NCBI GenBank assembly: GCA_006937955.1
Contig: SSNP01000030.1
Coordinates: 4,283,170-4,347,169, forward strand
Origin: Pachypanchax playfairii
Taxonomy: Eukaryota; Chordata; Actinopteri; Cyprinodontiformes; Aplocheilidae
Direction: 5' to 3'
Length of the DNA stretch: 64,000 bases
This document shows, piece after piece, positions 1-12,774 of this stretch (position 1 is its first letter; each line of letters opens with the position of its first letter). The translations under genes were made by a program, and so were the position numbers. The notes under the pieces were generated by a model, which was given only the letters and a program-made list of their open reading frames with translations, did not search any database and had not been told where the DNA came from.

Positions 1-1183
1 CAAGGAATCCTGTTTGCGTGTGTTGAGGAATTTATTGAGGAATAAATCAGGGTGATTGAGGAATGTCTTAATTACTTTTGGCCTCTTTCATTGATACTAG
101 TTCATAAACATCTGTAAGCCTTATTTTAACCCACCAGTGCAAGAGATATGTGACTCAAAAGCCATGAAGGCTGTGAGATGGGGGGTTGTGTGTGCATACT
201 TTAGCGTGGGTGGAGCAGGATGTCCGAGTGTCAGCTGTCTGCAATCGAGGGGGACGGGATTAACCACTTGGGCTGGACAGAAAGATCTGCCTTATTTGGT
301 CTGTGTGGAATGGCAGGCTGTAATACCAGCTTTAGAGACGCTCACACTGTTACCCAGAAGCTGCATATGGTCACATGTTGTCCTCAGTGATTTGCAATAT
401 TTGTCACAGGATCTCATTACATTGATTTTTTTCAATCATTAGAGCAATTAAAAACAGATACAACAAAAAAAAGCATTAATTATGTGTAAATATTTACTGT
501 TTGTGGATAGTTACGTTTGTAATCAAACAGTAAACAAACAGATTTTACTATGAAAAACTTCAAAGATTATAATTACTGCTTGAACATTTAAAAAAGTTAC
601 TAACAGATTTGACCATCTCAAAGGTAAATATTATTTACAACGAAAATTAAACCCAAAATAATCACGTAAACAGAGGTACTAACAATTAAAAACAGCGTTT
701 TACAACTTACTGACGTGCTAATTCTTCTCACAACAGAGACGCTGCTTGGTGATTACACAAACTCCCATGATTCATTTCTGATCACAGGATAAATGGATTA
801 TTCATGTTTAATAGATTTATAAAAACCTCAGCAGTCAGACTTAATTCACTCTGAGAGCGTAAACATCATGTGATGGTCATTCAGAGATCAGCGAGAGTGA
901 AAATGAAGACGGTGATCTAATCAAACAGGCGGTTACACCGACGTGAGGACTGGTGAGAGGAGACGGCTCGTCTCGTGGTGCTTTTCAGTCGGGTGTTTTT
1001 GGGGCGTGGCTGCTGTGGTGTTGTGTCTTTAAGTGCTGCTGCAGTAGAGACCGAGTTGGAGATGCTGCTGGGAGACCTGTTGTGATTTGGTGTGTTTTGG
1101 TTGGAGGAGGTGAATCTGGAATCTGGGGTGTGGATGATGTAATGTGGTCTGCATGTGGCAGCTTGGGATCTGGATCCTGTATT
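1..1183. other. Downstream flank of dclk3; no gene seen
   Basis: This stretch lies 3' of the dclk3 stop codon on the minus strand and probably includes its 3' UTR. The first ~900 bases are AT-rich with stops in all frames. The only long open frames (around 137-442 and 953-1207) lack splice context and resemble no family I know. A reverse-strand AATAAA is readable near position 32, but I cannot tell whether it is used. Confidence 0.5.
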
Positions 1184-4100
1184 TCATGCTGCTCTGGTTT
1201 CTCCTGACAGCACATCGTCTCTGAAGGTTCCTTTATCTGATAAAGATTTGATGCTGACTGAGCTCTTTTCTCTTTTCTTTTCTTGTGTTGCAGGTTTGGG
1301 CTCATCTGGTCTGCTGTGAGGGATCTTATCTTTGCTGCCAGAGAGTTCTGCTGTTTTCTCTTTCAGGGATTCTGCTGCATTTGTCTGGACCTTCTGTAAT
1401 TCTGCTGTGGAACCTGCTGCGTTGCTCTGAGTTTTATCTGTGAGCACCCTCTGCCTGCACACTAAAGTCATAGCTTTCACCCACTGATGCTGGAGGGTCT
1501 GCTCAGCGCTCAGCCTCACTGCAGGATCTGGCTGAAGCAGAGATCTGACAAGACCTTTAGCTTCTGCACCACAAGACAAAAAACATTATTTCAATTATAC
1601 ACAGAGAGAAGTACTGTATTTGTACCTGTGTGTAAGATGTTTTTATTTGCATTACCTTCAGAGATGGAGTCCCAGAAGGGTGATGGAAAATGAAGCTGAG
1701 CTTGTTTTATTAGCTTGAAGAGCTCCTCCTGGTCCCGATCCTGACTACGAAATGGAGCGAAGCCGCACAGGAGGATGTAAAGAATCACACCCAGAGCCCA
1801 AATATCCACAGCTACACCATAACCTGGTGGATAAACCCAGAACAAATCTCTTCACGATCAGAAAATACAACTCAAATTCATGTACTGAAACCAGACCTGC
1901 AGGTCCTGGAGAAGCAGGTGCAAACATGGAAACATCTAAAACATGCAGGATAGGGGGCCCTCGAGGCCTGGAGTCGGACACCCCTACATCTAAACTTATC
2001 TCACCCGTCTCACAGAGGATCTCTGGGGCCACATACGTTGGTGTGCCACATATGGTGAAGACCGGTTCAGTCACAACCATGGCGAGACCAAAGTCTCCCA
2101 ACTTCAGCCGACAGATGGCAGAAGTAACTTTCTCTATCTAACAGAGAGAAGATGCAGCGTTCTCAAACGGGTGAAGAAAAAACAAAAACTTTATTTGAAA
2201 ATTGGAGCTGTGACCCTCAGATCTACATAATAATATGCACAGAACATGGTGAAGTCACTGCTTTATATGTCACAGCTGGTGCCTTTAGTTGTTCTACTGA
2301 ATACCCACCAGTAAGTTTTCTGGTTTCAGGTCTCTGTGGACGATGCTCTTACAGTGGATGTAATTCAGCGCGTCGCTCACGTCAGACACCATCAGTCCCG
2401 CTTCGGCTTCTGAAAACGCCCCCTTGTCGCTGATGGCCTCGAACAGATCCCCTCCGCTCACCAGCTCCATCACCAGGTAGGTGTGAGTGTGAGTGTGGTG
2501 GTGCGCCAGCAGACGCACTATATGAGGGTGACGCAGGCTTCCTAGAAGGCTCAGCTCGTTCTGCATCATGTGCTCCCGACCAATCAGCTTGGAGCGCTCG
2601 ATGATCTTCACGGCGAGGGTCTGGCCATCGTCTCGACGGCGACACTCTCGCACCACAGCGAAGTTCCCATCTCCGATCACACGGCCGAATTCATAGCGGC
2701 GCTCGATGTCTGACAGGCTGAGGTTACTGCCGTCTGACAGGAAGGCGGCGGGGTGGATGTTCTGTGCGTCTGTGTGAGCTCCTCCCACATCTGGAGCTGG
2801 ATTCAGAGCTTCCATCTTCTCCTTGTCTCGGTTGATCGATGGAGGTGAAGGGTGTCTGTGAACATCCATCTTTTTCACTTCCTGTTCCATATGAGATCTT
2901 TCTTTTGGCTTCTTGGATACTGGAGGGAGTGGAACCCTTCCAGATAGCGTACTGATCAGGTCTGGATGTTTCTGTCTTTTTGCCAAGCAGTTTTCACACA
3001 ATACAGGAGAAGGGACGTTTGAGTCTTGAAGACGTACGTTGTTTTTAAACTGACCAATAAAAGAAGGTCGTCGTTCTTTGAGTTCTACTTTCACACGTAG
3101 TTTCTGCAGGTTGTTGGGAACGTGAGCTTGTTTTCTGCAGGAAGTCTTTCCGCGTAACTCCTGAGCGTTTTCTTGTCGGCATGTGTCTGTTTGTTCTGAT
3201 ACTTGAGCCTTGGCATGATTCTTGACATTTGTGTCTCGGCGTGTCTCTTTCTTGCTGTCGGTCCCCTCGCTGTATCCGCTGTCGGCCTTGGCAGCTTTGT
3301 TTGGCAGCGGTCGGAGTTTTTTCTCCCAGAGCCGCAGTGCATTTGCACGATAATGTGTATGTTCTGGAAACAGTTCCTCCAGAGCGTCCTGCACGCTGCT
3401 CAGCTCAGGACGAGCCTTACTGAGAGCCAGGAAGGCCGCTTCACCACGGAAGAAATCACACACGCCTTTAACCTACCAGAGGAAGACAACGAGTGTTCAT
3501 TATTTTAACCAATGTGTGGCAACATGCGTTTAAATATTAAACTGTTTCATCATGTTTGAAACAGCTGATTTGAATCAAAAAGACTAAAGTAGTTGAACGA
3601 AGATGAACAAGGTGTTTACAGATATTTTCTGAGGTCCCGGTTCAGCCTCACCTCCCGCGCATGTGTCGTGTACAGACGTGTGACTCTCCCTCTGTGCCAG
3701 CGAGGAAACCCCAACGCCTCGGAGATATCCAACAGGAGCTGCTCAAAGGACACGACGCCCCTTCGGTTTAACAGCACCGAGATCTTGGAAACAGAAAATA
3801 CAAAAATCCACATAAAGACATGAATTCAGAAAAGATTTACAACTTATGGCTTATTGTTCTGTTAATATTACCAGTTATTTTAAGTTGGTGGTGCACAGAT
3901 AGTATCAGTGTTGGTATTAGATCAGATTCTTGGTTTCTGTCTCTTGTTTGTTTGTGTAAATATCTGTATGAATATATTTGTGCTTATTCAAACACAGTGT
4001 AATAAAGACCTAAAAAAGTACAGGTATTTTTTAAATAATATTTATGTGATTGTTTCTGTGGAAAAATGAAATGAAAGACAATTATATTATTTTATTTTTA

Positions 4101-4806
4101 GCACTGGTTTCTATACAGTTTCTGAATCAGTCAATCCTTTAAAAACTGGTCTCCAGTTCTAAATGAGAAACTAACTGAGGTATTTTTAACTGATGTGAAA
4201 CTTGCTTCATTTTTTTATCTTTAATTCATCAATAATCTCCTTTAAAGGGCTGTTTGTCTCTTTTAATAAATAAAAACACTGAAACCAGAATCCTTTTAAT
4301 AACTTTTGAGATATTGACACTGTGAGTTAGTAACATTTTATTTCAAATGTGAGTCATTCAGGTGATGTTGTGTATAAAAACAGACAAATTAAATTTACCT
4401 TCCGAAGTTCACCGTGACCACATGGTTGGACGATAGTGACCAGATGGGGCCGGTCGGCGCTCTGCTCTGCGTGGCGGGTGTGGAACACAGGCAGGGGAGG
4501 AGGAGGAAGAGGAGGAGGCATGTGGAACCTGTGGGTCTGCTCCACTGGATGGAGGTGTACGGGCCAAGGCTGGAGCGCCCCACCAGGATGCTTCAAGGAG
4601 GAGTCAGGTGGAGCTGAGGAGGGAAAACCCAAATAGGGTGGTGGGGAATGGGGCGGGGGGGGGGTTGTAGGACCAGACACAAAATCCAGGGGTGGGATTA
4701 GTAAAAGTGATCTAAATAACAGTGCAGTCATCATCTTAGTCGTGGATTTTCTTCTAGACTGATACACAAAGAAAAGCTGGTGAGTAACACAACACCAGTT
4801 CCTCAT
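1184..4806 (-). CDS. dclk3: Doublecortin-like kinase 3 (DCX domain + Ser/Thr kinase)
   Basis: Serine/threonine kinase of the CaMK group with an N-terminal doublecortin (microtubule-binding type) domain. Coding exons on the minus strand are 4399-4806, 3652-3783, 2305-3472, 2005-2133, 1656-1823 and 1184-1563. All have GT-AG borders, and the lengths sum to 794 codons plus stop. The first exons encode a proline-rich leader and then DCX sequence (RPHLVTIVQPCG, then ISVLLNRRG, then LLLDISEALGFP). The large exon has a basic linker and the kinase N-lobe: glycine loop IGDGNFAVV, LAVKII lysine, HRDLKPEN. DFGLA, GTPTYVAPE and VDIWALGVILYILLCGFAPF follow in later exons, so all catalytic residues are present. 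The C-tail ends GETRAA. The start is uncertain: the ATG at 4806 opens the frame, but MM around 4736 is also possible. Kinase wording (PTYVAPEIL, FRSQDRDQEELF) fits DCLK3 better than DCLK1/2, which also carry two DCX domains. Identification is firm; the 5' end is less so. Confidence 0.9.
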
Positions 4807-5434
4807 CGCGGCTGAGTGTGAAAACAAATCCGGCTGATCAGATTGGAGCCTTTTCCATCACACGAGGGCCATTTGAGATTCTTCAATCAGCATGCGGCAC
4901 TGGTTGAATTATTTAGGCTTCCTTAAGTCATCAAAACCCCACATATATACAGACTCACCAGCCAAAAGAAAAGCTCCATGACCTGGTTGGAGCTCTGCAT
5001 GATTAATTGAGCATTAGAGAAACAAGGCATCTCTGACATTTCACTTTCTTACACAAAGGAAGAGAGAGATGCTTTCTGTCCACTCAGCATTTTCTTGTTT
5101 TGTTTTGTTTGTTTCCACACAGAAACTCAACACCTCCAGCTGTTTTAACAGGACACAACTGAGTCTGAGTGTAAGCAACAACACACATTTACAGAAAAAG
5201 TATGTCTCAATGGACACAAACAGATTCATGTCCTACAGCTTAAAAACCTTGTGATGATCCAGCTGCATCAAAGTCTCTCGAAGCATGTGTGCGCGTGTGC
5301 GTGTTGGGAGGTGATCTCTTGTTATTATAACTCTAAAAACAAGACTAACTCTGTTCTAATTCACAATAATCAGCAAAAAAAAAAAAAAAAAAAACAACAA
5401 AAACCTTATCCGTCATCAATCTGAAACAACTCAC

Positions 5435-5500
5435 CTGTCAGTCTCCATTTGGTGTTTCGCGCCGCTTCGTGTCCATGTCGGACTTTTTGCGAGGGCGTCA
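5435..5500 (-). other. Possible dclk3 5' non-coding exon
   Basis: On the minus strand a strong donor (GACAG followed by GTGAGT) ends a GC-richer stretch at 5435. It contains a short upstream frame that starts ATGGACACGAAG and stops after 12 codons, so it is not in frame with the kinase. Its place upstream of the first coding exon fits a 5' UTR exon of dclk3. This is inference from the splice site only, and the upstream boundary is unknown. Confidence 0.35.
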
Positions 5501-5649
5501 TTAAAATATTTAAACAATAAAAACTCAAAAATTACAATATATGTATATATATTATTATTATTTCCTTTTATGGGTTTCTGTTCAGTTTCTATCGGCTTCT
5601 AGCTTCCAGAAAAAGTAACAGGATGTGAGAGAATCATGTAGCTACAGTG

Positions 5650-5663
5650 GTTACCATAGAGAC
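5650..5663. promoter_or_regulatory. RFX X-box-like motif upstream of dclk3
   Basis: The sequence reads GTTACCATAGAGAC, close to the RFX X-box (GTTRCCATRGYAAC). It lies about 150 bp upstream of the candidate 5' exon of dclk3, where a promoter would be. RFX factors drive many ciliary and neuronal genes. Binding is inferred only. Confidence 0.3.
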
Positions 5664-6463
5664 ACGTGAAGCTGGCTGTGTGGTGAGGACACAAAACCGG
5701 AAGTTTTGTTTGTTCTTTTCAAAATAAAGTGTTTTAAAAACGTAATAATTTAACACATTCTTAAAACTATAACGCGTTTATGAATTTATGTTGTCGTAGT
5801 CAATTGTACACAACTCAAATGTTTATCTGACTTTTTAAAAAAGACAGCTGGTCATAAGTTGGTTCATATTGATGGTTTATATTGATAGTTTTCAATTATT
5901 GTTACCGGAAATGTTGTAAACATATATTTACAGAACTTGACATTACTGCCGAAAGGTTTCTGTATATTTTGATATACAATAATTTATGTTTTCAAGAAAT
6001 GTGATAACTTGATTTAGTCATACTGAGCTTTTATTCTTGTGGTATTTTTAGTGTCATTGCAGTGTTGATTATATATTTCCTCAAAACTCTGTTAAACTTT
6101 GGAATATTCGAACAAAATTTTAACCCTGTTAGTAACTTGAAATGAGTGATATGATTTTGTTTACAAATCTAGATTTTTCTTTCTCCATATATTCTTGCTT
6201 CCAAACAGGAATCATTCTGATGAGGGTTTAAACATCTGAATATTTAATTTTTGGTTTAAATCCAAACAGAAATGTCCAAAACAACAAGAAACACTGTGAC
6301 CAGACGAGCTGCTGCTGGAGATGAAAAGCTCACACAAAAGCTTTTATGTCAATAAGAATGGAAGAAGGTTTTGGTGAAAATTCACTTTGACAGTGTGGAA
6401 AATGAATTGAGAAGCTCGAGGTCAGTTACCATAGTTTTACTAATGGAATCCAATAGGCTGTTC
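5664..6463. other. AT-rich intergenic DNA; nothing recognised
   Basis: Stops occur in all frames, and I recognise no RNA, transposon end or conserved coding segment before the CA array near 6464. Confidence 0.5.
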
Positions 6464-6500
6464 TGTTGCACACACACACAAACACACACACACACACACG

Positions 6501-6789
6501 CAAGTGTGTTTTGGTATCCTTATGGGGACCGTCCATTGACTTCCATTGATTTTAGTAACTAGATTTATACCTAACCCAAACCCTTTTCCTAACCTTAACC
6601 ATTACTGATCTATAACTAACCCTAAGACTAAATAAAACTCTATTCACACCATACCTATAAACCTAACCCCTAACCCTAAAAAGGGGATTCCCCCCCATGG
6701 GGACCAGGCTTCGGTCCCCACAAGAACCCTCGGACCCCAGAAAGATAGTAAAAGTCAGGAAACGGGTCCCCAGGAGGTCAGAAATACAA

Positions 6790-6793
<4 letters not shown>
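6501..6793 (+). repeat. 293-bp CA-flanked unit, copy A
   Basis: The unit opens CAAGTGTGTTTTGGTATCC right after a CA array and closes GAAATACAAACCC right before the next CA array. Inside are runs of telomere-like CCTAACCC/CCCTAA words and several GGGGACC/GGTCCCC words that can pair with each other. It has no credible coding frame. Copy B follows 61 bp later in the same orientation. Confidence 0.9.
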
Positions 6794-6854
<61 letters not shown>

Positions 6855-6856
<2 letters not shown>

Positions 6857-7143
6857 AGTGTGTTTTGGTATCCTTATGGGGACCGTCCATTGACTTCCAT
6901 TGATTTTAGTAACTAGATTTATACCTAACCCAAACCCTTTTCCTAACCTTAACCATTACTGATCTATAACTAACCCTAAGACTAAATAAAACTCTATTCA
7001 CACCATACCTATAAACCTAACCCCTAACCCTAAAAAGGGGATTCCCCCCCATGGGGACCAGGCTTCGGTCCCCACAAGAACCCTCGGACCCCAGAAAGAT
7101 AGTAAAAGTCAGGAAACGGGTCCCCAGGAGGTCAGAAATACAA

Positions 7144-7147
<4 letters not shown>
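6855..7147 (+). repeat. 293-bp CA-flanked unit, copy B
   Basis: This copy has the same length and orientation as copy A and appears identical by eye. It is bounded by CA arrays at about 6793-6853 on the left and 7147-7217 on the right. The A-CA-B-CA arrangement suggests local duplication of the unit together with its microsatellite. Confidence 0.9.
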
Positions 7148-7217
<70 letters not shown>

Positions 7218-7219
<2 letters not shown>

Positions 7220-9090
7220 TGTGTCCAGTTGATCTTTTAATACCCTGCCCCCCACGGTTCTGTCTCCAAGACTCCTGTTGATATTGGATCAGGAAGCTTC
7301 AACTTCTATTCTATTCTTGTTTTCCCCACGTAAAAACAAACATGTGCAGTTTCCTTATTTTATTCATTTTTTAAAGCAATTTTCAAATCTCTTAAAAGTA
7401 TGTTTAATAGAAGCTGAAATTGTAAAAGGTTTAGAAAGATTTTTTTAAAACACTGTTTTGTGTAGTTTACTGTAGTGGTTCCAAAAGCTACTGTCAAAAA
7501 CCTGTTGTGGGTCTTAAAACCATGAAAAGAAGGGTCTAATTATGATCTCCAGAAATTAAATCACATTCAAAATGACATGTTGTAAATCTTTTTCCACATA
7601 TTAGTAAAAGAAAATTCATACAATGAGCTGGATGTGTTGTTAATATGATGGTATTTAATTAGCTTATAAACCAATTTTCTACACCAAAACCAGCTAAAAT
7701 GGTCAAATGCATCGAATACTTCTTTTAGATCAGATGCAGAAAATTTGTATGTATTTCAGTGTCATGTTGCAACAGATAATATGTCATTAACCTCAGATCT
7801 GATATTTACAGAAACGTAAAATCAGTGAAGAACTAATTACATGAAAATAAGCACGTAGTACCAACTTATAACCAGCAGAGGGCGCCAAATGGCTGCTGAG
7901 CTGAATTACAACCAGAAAGAAACTAAGTAAGTTCTCAGAAGAACAGAATAACATGTTACAGTCTTGTGCATGATTTTGTGATGTGCAGTGGAACGTTCTA
8001 TGTTTTTACCTGAGAACTGCATTTTCATCAGAACTCCCACAGGCGATAGAGGAAAACACTGAATGGCTGTTTCACATTATGATTGTTGACGGCTCCCCGG
8101 AGGATTTGCAGAACAAATCAAGGAATGCAATCTTAAACCCATCTGGGGAGGTAACTCAAAACATGCACACACATAAAACACTGTACTGAGCTTGTTTGTA
8201 AAAATAACTCAGAAATAGCCTTTTTTTAAACGTATTTTATTATACTAATAAACCTGGAATTATGTGATTTAAACAGGGGTCCTGAAACTGGAGCAATAAA
8301 TAAAATTGTACATGTAAAATAAACACACAAGTTTACTAAATACGTGTTTTATTATGAACAATTATAAGTACAGAGTCAGATGGAAACCAAAACATGAAAA
8401 ATATATGAGGCATAAAATGCAAACAGCATAAAAACACAATCATTACAGATTAAAATAAGGGCAATAATAGTCAGACAAATTACTTTTTATTAACAAAACC
8501 TGCTTCATGACATAGTCAAATTTCCCTATTACACATATACTATAATTAGTCAGAACAGAGCTTTGGATAGAGTATTCTACTTAAAAAAAATAAAAACCAA
8601 GAAATGTTTCACTGCTTACATCATCATTCAGTTTCTTCAACCTGGACTGTTCATCACCAGGCCATGATAGCACAAGCAACCACACACACACACACAGACA
8701 CACACATCTCTTTGGATTATTTCTTGATCCTGTGTATTACATCTTATCTCATCAACCGCATTACTACTCTACTTCACTGCTGCAACATCTGTGGCCATCT
8801 CCCAAAATTAGATGAGCTTACAGTACGTGTTCACTCAGGTGACCCTCTCAGAGTCCTGGCTAAAGAAGTCTGCACCCACCATCAACAGATGTGAGGTGAG
8901 GGGAGGCAGAGTCTTTTTTATCATGAAAAATTAAACAAAAACAAATATGATTACACATAATATATAAAATACTTCTCCACTGATTCATGTTAGAAATGTT
9001 TTGTCTGTATGACTCCAAACACTTTAAACATTTTCCTGCAGAAAGATTTGTTAAACACTACTCACCTGTAGGGGGTGAACAGGAGCCTGT
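7218..9090. other. Intergenic DNA without recognisable genes
   Basis: AT-rich sequence. Short frames (for example 7983-8189 and 8604-8894) have no splice context and resemble no family I can name. Confidence 0.45.
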
Positions 9091-9127
9091 TGCTGCTGTC
9101 CTACAGTAACACTGTAACCTTGGGCTG

Positions 9128-9409
9128 CAAGACGGATTCTCGCGAGATTTTGAGTTTTCCAAACCCACGAAAATCCGTCTTGTACTGCTCCATTGACAAC
9201 CATCTATTTCAGTCAAAAAAAAGTTTGCACCAATCATGTGTTAGCATTGTGCTTTGGGGCGGGTGTTCAGGTATGATTGGCAGCAAGTGCCCTGGCAGAC
9301 AAAGAAAAACAAACATGGCTGCGCCGGTGGATGTACGCATAAAAGCGGATATTTCATCTGTTTTAGGAGAAAACAGAGAGACAATTTCTTCATTGAAAAA
9401 TTAGCAAAG
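9128..9409 (+). promoter_or_regulatory. Candidate orphan promoter and first exon
   Basis: A TCTCGCGAGA palindrome (9137-9146), the CGCG element found at many housekeeping promoters, is followed by a CCAAT-type word. A YY1/Kozak-like AACATGGCTGCGCC comes next (ATG at 9314), then a 29-codon frame ending at 9404 and a good splice donor (CAAAG, GTAAGA) at 9410. The start of the block also forms an 11-bp stem (CAAGACGGATT at 9128 with its complement at 9172-9182). It could be a first exon of an unannotated transcript or the end of an old transposon. I cannot decide which. Confidence 0.35.
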
Positions 9410-10093
9410 GTAAGAACTTTGTGTATTTCTTGATGGTAAAGATGTGTTTTGTTTTTCTTAGTGGTAACGATGTGTGTGTTTTTCTCCCGAATGGAGTCGC
9501 AAGAGCTTGATTTACTTGATTTACAGCATTTCCTTTAAAAATTATATTCAAAGTAAAATATTAATTTTGGCGTGGAGTCTGTGGAGTCTGCAGGTAAAGC
9601 AGCTGGAAGCTATATGGTGATTGTATACCTTATTTGCTTGCCATAGGGGGTTTCCCAACATTTGACTTAGCAGGGTCGTGTGGGAAAGTTTTTATTAGCA
9701 GCTAGCTAACATGTAGCTGCAGCATGTCGCTGAAGTGGGGTAACTCAGGGTGTTCAGCTGGAGGAAACACCACAGAGGATTTACATTTTTTTTTCTTGCT
9801 GCTTGTATAAGTGAGGCGTGCAGGATGGTGTGTGAGGAGGACAGAAGATCTTAGGAGGGACTGCAGGAACTTTTGGAGCAGCGGGGCAACTATGAGCTCT
9901 TTGCCACGGGCTGAATCGATGACTAAGCTACAAACAGGTAGGAGCTGCTTTTATCAGAGTGTCAGTGTGTGATCAGCGGGGCTGGAGAGCATGATTAGTG
10001 ACCTGTACTGATGATATTTCATTGTCCTGCTCGGATCGGGGAACCGGGTTGCGTTTGGTGAAGAATATTGGTAGACCTCAGCATCACACGCGC

Positions 10094-10148
10094 GGGGGGG
10101 GGGGGGGGGTTTACGNNNNNNNNNNGGGGGGGGGGGGGGGGGGGGGGG
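10094..10148. other. 10-N assembly gap between duplicated poly-G tracts
   Basis: N bases occupy 10116-10125. Both sides read a long G run followed by TTTACG, so the two contig ends probably overlap and the gap is likely false. Confidence 0.8.
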
Positions 10149-12706
10149 TTTACGAGCCTGGCACAAACCTTAGGCTATTAATTTGTGGATTTTCTGAGTT
10201 CAGGTTGACAAGATTTTTAAACTGACAGTTTGGAACAAACCATATTTAGCTTGGATTCTGAATGAGGGAAAACTCTTCTTCTTATCATCTAGTCATCCCT
10301 GAGTCAAACTGATCTGACGCCGCCCTGTGGACAATCAGAGTAATTGTAACACTAAATACATTTTAAACATAGACATGCAGTGTCTCCCCCTTGTGGTTCA
10401 TAGGAATAATTACACTTTATCACGGAAAACAATCCGTTTCATGCTTTTGATATAAAAGTTTTGTTAATACAAATCAAATGGTAATTTTACAATAAATAAA
10501 TTGCTTTTCTCTTGCATTTTAATAATCAACTAGAATACATTTTCAATGCATTCCAGTTGATTATTTATTCTTTTTAAATATATCTATACTTGCTGTGTTT
10601 TTTCCCAAATTACTGTTGTTGTTGACTTTAACAACTCTACATATCAGTAATGGACCATTGTTTAAGCCCCGCCTACTAATTTTAGAAAGTCTCTTGTTTC
10701 ATACATAGATGTTGTTCTCAGTACTGCTAAGACCAGAGAAGCTAAAACTTTGTCAGATCACAGATCACTATAACAAAACAGATGTGTTCACGGCACGGTG
10801 AATTTGGGTGATTTGCCATGTTTCTAAATGTTGCTGTAATCTCCATATACTTTAATCAATCTGCACCAAATTTAAACAGGAAATCCACTGTTAAACCTAC
10901 CAGTAATGAACTTCACTGCCTTCAGGTGTTTCACTGGTCAAGGCCATGAAAACCTTGACCTATCCTTCTGAAATGTGACATATGCATTTAACTAGTCAGG
11001 TTTTACACAAAGTCTGTTCTACCTACCCAGTCTAGATAGAAATGAACACTGTCCTCCATGAGTCTTCAACCACTGTCCCTATTGAATCATTTGACTCATA
11101 TTTCCCAAAATTGGCCTGTGCATTTAATATTTGAAGCCCCACAGAATAGATGATACAAATATTGTCTGCATCTTGCAAAAGGTGATCTGTGGCCTTTTCG
11201 AGGAGAGTTTAGGTAGAGTTTGGGGGGTGAGTGCGTGGGCCGATCATCACCACTTGGGGCTTTAATTATCTTCAATTTCCTTGTTTTTTGCACAAGTGTC
11301 CATTCATAATATACTTGGAAACAACCTAAAATCTAGTACTTTTTATTACATGATCATTAAAGTTGCATCTTGTTTGGCAGTTATTCCTTCCAGTTTGCTG
11401 CCCCTGACAACTGGAGATGCAAAATAGTCAAAGCTCAGTCAACTGTACTATTCTTGAAGCTGATTTATGCAGGCGCATAATGCTAGTTCACACCTTACTG
11501 CAAGTGCTGTTACTTAAAAACCATTTAAACACAGAAAGTGAAAACTACAGCAGAGAAGCTTCTAAATGACACACATGGATGCATTAGAGAAGGCCATGTC
11601 CAGATGTTTAAACACTTCTTCTATTCACATAGTCCCATAAAGATGCACAGAAAAGCTCTTCAGTATCTGGATGAACATGAACATTCCTGGGTTTATAACT
11701 GTCCGCCTCCTCCTTTGGGTCTTGTGGGATTCAGCCCTGTATTACAGTGTTTTTTTGGAGGCTTCAAGTCAGTGAAACATGCAGACAGTTTGATTGTGTA
11801 AAGCCTTGTGTTGAGGGTAAACAGGCTGTGTGAGGTTTGCATGGATTTTCTACGAGCTACAATCACATCCACAAACAGCAACCTAAAACATTTATGTTTC
11901 AATTGAATAAGTCACAAACTTCAAGGGGAATATGTGTGATTGTGTCTTTTAGGGGATTTTAGTGTATAGTTTTATGTCAGGAAGCTTATGCTTTCACATA
12001 CATGTGGTATGTTATATGAAGAGTATGACAGGCACCCGTAGAAAATGGATTTTAATATGACTTATGACCAAACTGGCATTAAATCATAAGATTACAAGAA
12101 GATCAAACACACCCTCCAAACACATGCTGAGACACATTTCCAAAGCTACTGACAGTCTGGGAACATGTTTCTCTTTTTACTGTAATGGGATAGAGTGGGT
12201 CCAATTTTATCTTCATATTCCCAGTGTATCATTAACAGCAAGAATAAAGAGGATAATAATAATAATATTCATGCATAAACACTTGGAGTTAAACATTTAC
12301 ATATAAGTGCTTATATGCACAAATTTCTATTAAAATGAGGCTTGCAAGTTGAGAACACAGACCAACCTTTCACCTCCTGTTTGCTTCTGTCTTTGTCCAT
12401 GTGTCGCTTTCACACCTGTTTATGCCAAATGTCATGCACAAATCATTCTAACGCACACAAATGCGTTTCGACAGACACCAGAGGAGGACGAGGACAGTGA
12501 GGCAGTATGTAATAAGTCGCGATGTGTTTTAATTAGTGCCACTGTAACCCATCCCCATTCTTTTTCTGTGTGAGTGCATGTGGGTGAGAGTCTGTTCAAG
12601 TTGATGTGAGTTAGTTGTTACACAACATTTAGAGATCATTTCATTTAAAGATGGAAACATGGGGGAATTTCATCAGACAGAGAGACATTTGGACATTCAT
12701 GTTTCT

Positions 12707-12711
<5 letters not shown>
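10149..12711. other. Intergenic DNA; no gene recognised
   Basis: Mostly AT-rich. The frames at 11096-11293 (minus) and 11538-11801 (plus) are not supported by family resemblance or splice sites. A few stretches may be old repeats, but I cannot name them. Confidence 0.4.
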
Positions 12712-12759
<48 letters not shown>

Positions 12760-12774
12760 TGGGTGTGTGTGGGT

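Noticed and set aside
137..442. 101-codon frame at the left edge
   Set aside because: No recognisable domain, no splice context, and it lies in the 3' flank of dclk3.
6640..6680. Interstitial telomere sequence (CCCTAA words)
   Set aside because: The words are irregular (CCTAACCC, CCCTAA, CTAAGAC), not a perfect tandem array, and they belong to the 293-bp unit.
6697..7281. Open frames rich in His-Thr or Cys-Val repeats
   Set aside because: They are translations of CA/GT arrays and the attached 293-bp repeat; no protein family, start context or splice evidence.
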